DNA from: Siphlonurus alternatus
Taxonomy: Eukaryota > Arthropoda > Insecta > Ephemeroptera > Siphlonuridae
Length of the DNA: 64,000 nucleotides
Assembly: GCA_949825025.1 (NCBI GenBank)
Contig: OX463785.1
Span: 5,869,979-5,933,978, forward strand
Reading direction: 5' to 3'
Below the pieces are notes generated by a model, which was not told the origin of the DNA, made no database searches, and was given only the letters and a program-made list of their open reading frames with translations. Every line of letters begins with the position of its first letter. Position 1 is the first letter of the stretch. A program made the position numbers and the translations under genes. Positions 55,696 through 64,000 of the stretch are shown piece after piece.

Positions 55696-56178
55696 TATTG
55701 CTTTCATTTTGGCGATTGAAATTTGAAGATGAAATTTCATCAGTAAATTAAATATTTTCACGTCGATTACTAGACACTTTCCTTACACAAATTGAAGGCA
55801 ATCTCGCGAGTTGACGAAGATTGCCAGCCATTTCGTCACATCAATCAACGAGAAATTAATTGCTTTTTGTCAAATGAACAAGAAATAAATTAAAAATTCT
55901 CATAATTTAGTCTTACTTTTTTTGTAAATCAATTTTCTTTTAGAAAACTGAAATATTTTAAAATTGAAAATTTGAACGTAGAAAATGAAAAATTACAATA
56001 ATTCAATTGACTCCGTACATTCTAAATAGTTCACGCAAGTTTCCGGTTAAAACCAGAAGTGCATGATTTCCGGTCTCCGTTTAAACTCTATAAGCTTTTG
56101 GCAAATATAGGGTCATAAAATATTTCAAATTAAAAAAAAAAATAATACTTTCAGTGAATATTAAAACTTGTTGAGTAA
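55696..56178. other. AT-rich, nothing recognised
   Basis: About 480 bases. TTTCCGGTTAAAACCAGAAG near 56040 recalls family F but is too short to call. Confidence 0.4.
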
Positions 56179-56310
56179 ACCCGAGTTGAAATAAATTTCA
56201 TCTTTTTCTCGTCTAATTTCCTCCTATTTTGCACCATTTTAGAGGAAAATAGAGGGAACAAGACGAAATTACGACGTATTTCCTCTTATTGAGCAGAAAA
56301 TGTTAGAAAT

Positions 56311-56422
56311 ATTCACGAAGCAGTTAGCTAGGTTTCTAAACCACGTTTAACTAGGTGGTTTAACACGTAAAACAGGTAAAACGTGGTTAGAAACCTGGCT
56401 AACTGCTTCGTGAATCGCACAC
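56311..56422. mobile_element. Foldback, family G, nested
   Basis: TTCACGAAGCAGTTAGCTAGG is mirrored by CCTGGCTAACTGCTTCGTGAA, with AAACCACGTTTAACTAGG inside. Best-preserved ends of the three copies. Confidence 0.87.
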
Positions 56423-56490
56423 ATTGTTTCCATTTCATCCTCACTTTAAGCGAGGAGAAAATAATGTGTGTGAGGTAAAAATACATTATA

Positions 56491-56611
56491 AGGGGCATTC
56501 ACAAAGCCTTAAATGTGGGCTTATCGAGCCCACATTTAGGGCTCGATAACTTAAAGCCCGATTTTAGGCATGCTTTTTAGACCCAAAATTTTAGACTTTG
56601 TGAATGCCCCT
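56491..56611. mobile_element. Foldback, family H, nested
   Basis: AGGGGCATTCACAAAGCC is mirrored by GACTTTGTGAATGCCCCT. The inside has GGGCTCGATAACTTAAAGCC. Second copy at 58481-58620. Confidence 0.87.
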
Positions 56612-56771
56612 TTATAAGACGTGTAAAAGATGAGTTGAAGACGTAATTTTCAACTGGGGAACATTCCGTTTTTTTTTTTTTTTTGTATATTTCAGCTATT
56701 AGTGATGTGATGTAAATTAGGCGATAAGGGGAGGGGATTTTTGGTTGCACAATTTGGACGCGAGGAGCGCG

Positions 56772-56816
56772 AGTCTGTATCGGGAGGGGAAGGAAAGAGG
56801 GGGGGGGAGAGGGGGC
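56772..56816 (+). other. G-run cluster
   Basis: Four or more runs of three or more G within 45 bases (GGGAGGGG ... GGGGGGGGG ... GGGGG), enough for a G-quadruplex in principle. Confidence 0.5.
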
Positions 56817-56819
56817 TGC

Positions 56820-57420
56820 CAGGTGGTAGCTGGAAGGTCGTAGCTTCGGAAATCGATAAAATCTTGGTCAGAGAAATAACTTTTACAGAGTGACAGAGAT
56901 TTCAAAAAAACTATAGAAAATCATGTTATTTGATGTGATATTATATTATGTTCATGTTGAGAATTTGTAAAAGACACATCTAAACGACTCACTTCTTTAT
57001 TGACATCATAATTATATTCATGGATTTGTGTCTTTTTCTGTAAAAAATTAAATGAGGTAACCTTGAAAAAAATTCATGTATGAGTTATCGAATTCATTAG
57101 TTTATATTATACATAATTACATGTACTTTACATTACAAAAATAATGATCCATGTGCTTTTTTTTATATATATATTAAATTTTTTATTCAAACAACACGGA
57201 CTTTAGCCCTGCCACTTTTACTGAAGCTATAATAAGAATTAAAGATATTTGGTTTACAATTTTGGGAGAAATATAGTCTTGCATCCCACCCCACACCCCC
57301 ACCCCTAAAAAAAATTACAATTGAATTCACTGTCTCCATAGACAAACGTCTACAAACAAAGCTTTCGTGGCGTACACTCTATTGAAGAAAAATATCCGAT
57401 TCTGCCATATGTTAATGAAA
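56820..57420. other. AT-rich, nothing recognised
   Basis: About 600 bases. AGACAAACGTCTACAAACAAAG near 57340 resembles 11160-11180 and may mark a further low-copy repeat. Confidence 0.35.
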
Positions 57421-57421
57421 A

Positions 57422-57676
57422 CCCTACTTAAAAAAATTACGTCTTCAACTCATTCTTTACACGTCTAAACCAAATCTTTTTGCCTCTAAAACACATCTTA
57501 TTTCCTCTTAGTTCAAAGTGAAGATAAAATGGACACCATATTTCTACTATTGTAGTCTCAAGAAGAGGAAAAAATACGTATTTTCGTCTTTTTCCCCTCT
57601 AAAATGGTGCAAAATAGGAGGGAATTAGACGAGTAGATAGCTCATTAGTGAATAAAAGATGACATTTATTTCAAAG
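57422..57676 (+). mobile_element. Family A MITE
   Basis: CCCTACTTAAAAAAATTACG to GACATTTATTTCAAAGC with AATGGTGCAAAATAGGAGG. Confidence 0.85.
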
Positions 57677-58476
57677 CTTGTTCGGACATTTTTATTCAAA
57701 TGAAATGTACATAGACAAAGAGAGAACTCAACAAACACATGCCGAATTCTACTAATCTTGAGTAAATATATCGATATTAATCTTATAATTAATTAGCTTT
57801 TAAGCAAACAATCGATATGTGTAAACGATTCGATTGTAATAATTCTGTGAAGCTTTTCCTCCTCACATCTGTTAACTCCGCCGCTATATAGTATTACGTG
57901 ACACTATTATGTAGACTACAAAATACAAATTTATTATTTATTTCCAGCTTTATTGATTTGATATTGATTTTGTTTAAAAATTTTAGAATATTATTGATAC
58001 AATAGACATCATATGGGATTTCAAATTATTAATATTTTATTGATTTTATGTTTTACCATTTGTCTCCAAACGGAATTACGTAATATTATAATTTTATACG
58101 TTCCATGTTTGCCTCTTACCCTGTAAGAATATATATTTTTTTTTATCTCGATAGTAAAATTTAGAATTATTGAAAGCAGGCTTATTATAATTTTTATAAT
58201 CTAAATATATATAATAATATAATACATATTTTTTTTATTAAATTCAAAAGTATAAAAAGTTGTTTTCATGTATTGACCTGTTGTCTGTAAAAGAAGTATT
58301 ACATAACTACAATTTAAGAATTCTTCGTGGTTTGTATATATAACATTATTGGTATCTCTTTTCGTGTGACCTCCAGCCGAGTCTACGAAAACAAACGAAA
58401 GAACCCGAATTTGACCCGATGAATTATAGTTTTAGAATTGCATGTCCGCGCTGAAAATGATAAAGAACAAAATTAC
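57677..58476. other. AT-rich, nothing recognised
   Basis: About 800 bases with no supported feature. Confidence 0.4.
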
Positions 58477-58480
58477 TTAA

Positions 58481-58620
58481 GAGGCATTCACAAAACCTTA
58501 AGGCCACATTTAGGGCTCGATAATTTAAGACCAGAAATTTTGGGTCTAAAAAGCATGCCTAAAATCAGGCTTTAAATTATCGAGCCCTGAATGTGGCCTT
58601 AGGGCTTTGTGAATGCCCCT
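58481..58620. mobile_element. Foldback, family H
   Basis: GAGGCATTCACAAAACC is mirrored by GGCTTTGTGAATGCCCC. GGCTCGATAATTTAAGACC faces GGCTTTAAATTATCGAGCC. TTAA stands just before it at 58477-58480, but none follows directly. Confidence 0.85.
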
Positions 58621-58720
58621 TCTTATAAATTAAAGACAAAACACGTACTCTAGATATTTAATGTTGAAACCATTATATGGCGTACTAGTTCATATATATT
58701 GAAATGAACATTTAATTAAA

Positions 58721-58959
<239 letters not shown>

Positions 58960-59161
58960 CTTATTGAGGGTGGAATTTCGGTCAACTACATGTTCACTGA
59001 CCTTTTTTTATAACCTGTAGCCTTATGAAATTTACAAAGTTTGTTGCATTATTCTAGATTTTAAATAAAATATTACGAAGTTAAGAAAAAATAGTTTTAT
59101 GAAAGCGCATTCAGATTTTGATGTCACTTTGTTTTGGCTCGCGTGACGGTGCTGCTAATTG

Positions 59162-59240
59162 ACGGATTGCGGGGGAGGGGGAGACTTTTTATCGCCTGGG
59201 GTCAAGGGAGGTGGGGGGGGGGGATGTCGCGTGGCTTTTT
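59162..59240 (+). other. G-rich patch with short tandem duplication
   Basis: CTTTTTATCGCCTGGGGTCA recurs as CTTTTTATCGCCGGGGTCA, about 50 bases on. Runs of G, including one of about 12, lie between, so a G-quadruplex is possible. Confidence 0.5.
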
Positions 59241-59519
59241 ATCGCCGGGGTCAAGGACGCACCAGATCAATTTAAAACTGGCGGCGGTGGGCTATTTGGC
59301 GGAGATTTTTGCTGTTATTGTGACCTTTCATAAACTTTAATTCGTGTAAAACTGTGATAGCAAAATTCATGGTACTACTGTTAAGCAAAGTACATTCCGT
59401 GATTGTGTACTGCGCAATAGAAATATTGAAAACATAATATAAATTATATAATAAAAAAATTAAATCTTTAATTTATATTTTCTGAACTTTTTATTTATTT
59501 ATTTTTTAAGTTAAAAAAT

Positions 59520-59878
59520 GTCGTGGTGCAGTGCATTGACCGGTTACCGTTATATAGATCACCGAAGTCAAGCTACGTCGAGTTTGGTTAGTACTTGGAT
59601 GGGTGATCGTTTTAAGTAAAAATTACGTTGCTCCCTCCCTGGGGTAAATTCATCTCGCTTTCCGCACCCAGTGCAGTGATGCACTTGTGTGTGGTTCTCC
59701 AGGATTTGGACATCGCTTTGGTCCATTGAGAAAAAGTAGAGGTGTCAGTCGTCAGTCCTGACTGAGGTTATCCACAGTTCCCTCAGTCTCACCTCAGTGA
59801 ATTCTGGGACGCGTAGCAGACCGTGGCCACCATCCTTTCCCTACCTTAACCATACTCATTACCCCGCCGCGAACTGTA
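59520..59878 (+). mobile_element. 5S rRNA-derived SINE, second subfamily
   Basis: Leader CGTGGTGCAGTGCATTGACC, 5S parts GATCACCGAAGTCAAGC and GTTAGTACTTGGATGGGTG, the core GTCCTGACTGAGGTTATCC and CTCACCTCAGTGAATTCTGG, ending CATTACCCCGCCGCGAACTG. Confidence 0.88.
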
Positions 59879-60235
59879 TTTTACATATAATTATCAAAAT
59901 ACAATGGAAGCATTAATACAATGCATCATGACTTGCTTAAAATTTAATATTTCTATGTTTGTTTAATTAATATATAATTTAATATAAATATTAACACTTT
60001 TTGTATTATACTGTGTATAATTAAACAACGTATATAATGTAATATTTATATATCTAGCACAAAAATATACTACCTTAGCAACTTTATAGTAATTAAGGAC
60101 AAGAAGGTATAGTTAAAAAAGTAGGTATATTGTCATTATAATCGATTAAATAAGTATAAGGGCGCGGTGAAAATTATTTATCTGATAAGTTACAGGGATT
60201 TGTGGTATTATTTTTTTTTCCGAGGGCATCAAGAA
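59879..60235. other. AT-rich, upstream of acetylcholinesterase
   Basis: About 350 bases of AT-rich DNA with no repeat family recognised. Confidence 0.4.
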
Positions 60236-60241
60236 CTACTG

Positions 60242-60276
60242 TATATAGGGAGGGCACCAATTTAATGCGCATGCGT
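60242..60276 (+). promoter_or_regulatory. Candidate core promoter with NRF-1/Ewg-like site
   Basis: TATATAG at 60242 and TGCGCATGCGT at 60266-60276 lie about 200 bases before the acetylcholinesterase ATG. The palindrome matches the site bound by the NRF-1 family, whose fly member Ewg acts in neurons. Its use here is inference, because no transcription start is known and an upstream exon could exist. Confidence 0.35.
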
Positions 60277-60416
60277 CATAACCCCTTTGCCAGTATATTT
60301 CCCCTACTCCCAGGGACCACATTGGCTCGTAACACAAACTATCATCCACCAGCAGCAAGAACAGTAAGAAGTAACTTCATCTCTTTCGTTATTTTTTCAA
60401 GTGAAATGATTTGTGA

Positions 60417-61145
<729 letters not shown>

Positions 61146-61153
61146 TAATATAA

Positions 61154-61414
61154 CCCTAGTTGAAAAATTACGTCTTCAACTCATCCTTTACACGTCTAAA
61201 CCTAACCTTTTTATCTCTAAAACACATATTATTTCTTCTCCACTCAAAGTGAGGATGAAATGAAGACAATATTTCTAACATTTTGTGCTCAAGAAGAGGA
61301 AAAAAAACGTAATCTATTCTTTTTCCCTCTTTTTTACCTCTAAAATGGTGCAAAATGGCAGGACAACAGACGAGAGGATCGAGAGCGAAGAAAAGATTAA
61401 GTTTATTTCAACTC
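61154..61414 (+). mobile_element. Family A MITE in Ace intron 1
   Basis: CCCTAGTTGAAAAATTACGT to GTTTATTTCAACTCATG; starts 44 bases after the donor site. Confidence 0.88.
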
Positions 61415-61739
61415 ATGAATATTATGTCTATATGTGTATGTACTCTTGTTTAGACAAGTTATACATAAGGGAAAGTAATAAAATATATATTAATTTAATT
61501 ATTCACTCAGCAACAGCTTAATAATGTTATTTTAATTAGTTATTTACTAATTTTATAATTTTATTTGTATTTCTTTTACTGCAATATATTTCAGGGATGC
61601 TATTTAAATGCACTTTTCTTGAGTTGTTTTTTTCATGTTTCGTATATCTTGCTTATCGTACACAAACTCGAATTTTTACGATCGTATTTACGCGATTTTA
61701 CTTTTCTCATTTAGAACCGGTTCTATATATTTCTTAATA

Positions 61740-61852
61740 ACACGAATGCATACGATACGAAGCTGTGTGCGCGGCTACGCCTGATCAAATTGGTTCTTAC
61801 ATTTTAAATGATGCGCTGCGAAATCATACGACCCTGTGTGAGACAGCCCTAA
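61740..61852. mobile_element. Family L element, right half
   Basis: ATACGATACGAAGCTGTGTGC and ATGATGCGCTGCGAAATCAT match 51654-51854; the end GTGTGAGACAGCCCTAA is diverged. Confidence 0.6.
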
Positions 61853-62042
61853 TGTATTCATGAGGGAAATATATTTAAAAAAGTAAATAAAAAAAATCAT
61901 CGACTTCTTTGTATATTAGCTTTTAAACCTACTATTTTCTAAAGCCGGTATATAATTGTTCTATTTATTGCTATTGTTTCCCTTACAAGAATATCAGAAA
62001 CTTGTAAGTAACAAAAAATTGTATGCAATTTTTATCATTTAA

Positions 62043-62175
62043 GCCGGTATTTTACACGATATAATTTTTCTAATTATTGCATACAATTTTTTCTTTCAAA
62101 ATAACTTGAACTCCATTTGTTTGTATGTAGATGAAATTTTCTTACAGGAAAAAATTGTATGGTGTATTATACAGG
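62043..62175. mobile_element. Hairpin, family K
   Basis: TTTTACACGATATAATTTTTC is mirrored by AAAAATTGTATGGTGTA. Matches the insertion at 20978-21115. Confidence 0.77.
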
Positions 62176-62605
62176 CTTTTAAAAACTGCCAAGTCTCAAT
62201 ATTTTTTCAAGTTAAAGCACAATCTGCCGGCTGTTTACAGAAGTAATATAATATTTGTTAATCTATCCATCAATGTCCAAGTATCTTGTCACAGCATCGT
62301 CTTATATAATTTAATGTTAATTAAAATATCTAAATTAACAAAATAATTTATTATCCACTAATATAAATAATAATTAAAAATTTAATAATTTTTAGTATGC
62401 TTTATTTTACAATCTATTGTCTAGCTATAAATGGCCACCATAAATATTTAAATTATATTGTTGTTTTCATTTCATGTCATCGAATATAAAATTAATGATT
62501 TTTTTTATTAAACCTTAAATACTTAATTTGAAATAAATGTTAAAGTTGAAGCGTTAATCTAAAAAATAATAAATTAACGTAAGCACTAAACCAACAACAA
62601 AGTGC
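62176..62605. other. AT-rich intronic sequence, nothing recognised
   Basis: About 430 bases without a supported feature. Confidence 0.4.
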
Positions 62606-62922
62606 CATTGGAGCATCAATCTTATTTTTTTATTGCAGAAATGGATAGAGGGTGCAAAGTTATGCTACCCTGTTGTTTTTACAGATTTTTTACAGACCGG
62701 AAACTTTTTTTAAAAAAATATTGAAAGTTCTTTTCGTGACGTCACGAGACGCCGCTCATTAAGAAAAATATAGGACATGCCGCCTCGTGACGTCACAAAA
62801 AGGACTTTCAATAATTTTTAAAAAAATAATTCCCGGTCTGTAAAAAATTTGAAAAAAATCAGGGTAGCATAACTTTGCACCCTCTATTTCTGCAATAAAA
62901 AAAATGAGGTCGATACTCCATT
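62606..62922. mobile_element. CRE foldback, family B, in Ace intron 1
   Basis: CATTGGAGCATCAATCTTAT is mirrored by AATGAGGTCGATACTCCATT. Two GTGACGTCAC motifs flank the centre. Confidence 0.9.
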
Positions 62923-63174
62923 CTGGAGCTTTTGTTTTGATTTTGGATAAATTATTATGCACAGATTGATTGGAATCCATTGATTGTATCAAGGACACAC
63001 AAGTTTCAAAATCAATAAAATAAAATGTAATAAAAATTATTGAGTGTTTTTTAGATCATCAAGTAAAAATTTCTTCATTTAATTTTATTTATCAATATCC
63101 CCCACCCCCATTATTTCAATAGAAATTTACGTATTGGTACAATGATAACATAATATTGCTCTCCATGCATGCAT

Positions 63175-63312
63175 ACAGGTGCAGATACAGGGAGGCTGGG
63201 GAGCTTCAGTTTTGTATTTAACATGGGCAATATAGGCATTTCTCCTCCAACATTTTTAACATTACCCCCCTTCCCCCTCCTTTCAGAAATTGTGTTCTGG
63301 TTTCGAGCCTGC
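63175..63312 (+). mobile_element. hAT-like element, family J
   Basis: CAGGTGCAGATACAGGGAGG to TTTCGAGCCTG, containing TTTAACATGGGCAATATAGGC. Orientation is opposite to 36916-37036 by internal sequence. Confidence 0.65.
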
Positions 63313-63377
63313 AAGCACATGACGTATAGATATGTAAGAATCGTAACATTGTATCATTACACGTGGACGCTACGAAC

Positions 63378-63500
63378 AAAGGTGTATTTACAAGGTCGAT
63401 TTTAGCGACGCGATGTCACAATTGCGCACTTGCTTCAAAATTCTATGGCGGCCATATTTTCTTGACGCCGCGCAATTTAACATTTCGTAAATATACCTTA
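63378..63500. mobile_element. Family D-related MITE, short
   Basis: AAAGGTGTATTTACAAGGTCG pairs loosely with CGTAAATATACCTT. The interior has TTGCGCACTTGCTTC and ATGGCGGCCATATTTTC, as in the reverse strand of other family D copies. Confidence 0.7.
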
Positions 63501-63567
63501 AAATATGACGATATATCTGCATTTTTTTTTTTTTTTTTTTTTTAACATGACGATGAAAACTCATAAT

Positions 63568-63816
63568 ACAGTAAAAATTACGTTTTCAAATCATCCCTAA
63601 CACGTATAAACTTAAGCTTATTATGTCATTTTTACCTCAAAAACGCATCTTATTTCTTCCCCGCTCAAAGTGAGGATGAAAAGGAGACAATATTTTTCAC
63701 ATTTTATGCTCAGTAAGAGAAAAGAAGACTAACCTCGTCTTTTTTACTAAAAAATGGTGCAAAATAGGAGGAAATTGGACGAAAAATGAAGAAAAGATTA
63801 AATTTATTTCAACTCA
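63568..63816 (+). mobile_element. Family A MITE, left tip lost
   Basis: AGTAAAAATTACGTTTTCAAA to AAATTTATTTCAACTCACC with CTCAAAGTGAGGATGAAAAG and AATGGTGCAAAATAGGAGG. Confidence 0.83.
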
Positions 63817-64000
63817 CCACCCTTAATGTCAGTCATAATACAAGTGGCTATAAATTTTACTTTTTCAACAAGTTTTTATTCAGTGAAAGAACAGTAAAAA
63901 GTTTAGCGAGAGGCATATAATATTAATATCAACCGCGAAACACATAACTTTTTCTTGACTCTCTTGAGGATTTAAATATACTCTATCGATACAATCAAAT

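Larger units (their letters stand above)
56179..56659 (-). mobile_element. Family A MITE split by two hairpin insertions
   Basis: CCCGAGTTGAAATAAATTTC to GACGTAATTTTCAACTGGGG. Removing 56311-56422 (family G) and 56491-56611 (family H) restores a normal family A length. Confidence 0.87.

Overview
This is nuclear DNA of an animal, almost certainly an insect (possibly a hemimetabolous one such as a hemipteran). It is AT-rich and gene-poor, has GT-AG introns, and is packed with short non-autonomous transposons. Two protein genes are supported, both on the + strand, and they look functionally unrelated.

Gene 1 (33355-35817, three coding exons, 330 aa) is an AA15-family lytic polysaccharide monooxygenase (copper enzyme cutting chitin or cellulose). 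A signal peptide leads to the N-terminal histidine of the copper brace; a transmembrane helix and a proline-rich, basic cytosolic tail follow the catalytic domain. Gene 2 (60468-61110) is the first coding exon of an acetylcholinesterase of the Drosophila Ace (ace-2) type. The rest, including the catalytic Ser, Glu and His, lies beyond the right edge. Both genes show an abrupt switch of third-base composition inside a single exon.

Most of the rest is repeats. I distinguish: (A) about 19 copies of a ~255 bp MITE with ends like CCCTAGTTGAAA / TTTCAACTCGGG; (B) ~320 bp foldbacks with TGACGTCA near the centre; (C) several foldback families sharing TTAA target sites, including a 655 bp near-perfect palindrome at 44276-44930; (D) a GC-richer family with ends AAGGTGGATTTTC; (E-M) smaller families with 1-5 copies each; SINEs with 5S rRNA, tRNA-Lys, tRNA-Thr and tRNA-Glu heads; and three non-LTR retrotransposon 3' ends. 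Insertions are often nested. The clearest stack is 1622-2547, a foldback hit by a SINE that was itself hit by a second foldback; an uninterrupted copy of that SINE at the left edge of the window preserves the empty TTAA site.

Layout: 1-7.4 kb nested foldbacks and SINEs; 7.4-13 kb mostly AT-rich sequence with an 850 bp inverted-repeat element; 13-25 kb family A copies, a minisatellite and a (CT)n array; 25-33 kb 5S SINEs and TTAA foldbacks; 33.3-35.8 kb the LPMO gene; 36-60 kb more foldbacks, SINEs, LINE 3' ends and large microsatellites; 60.2-64 kb the acetylcholinesterase 5' end and its first intron. No functional tRNA, rRNA, CRISPR or intact transposase gene was found.
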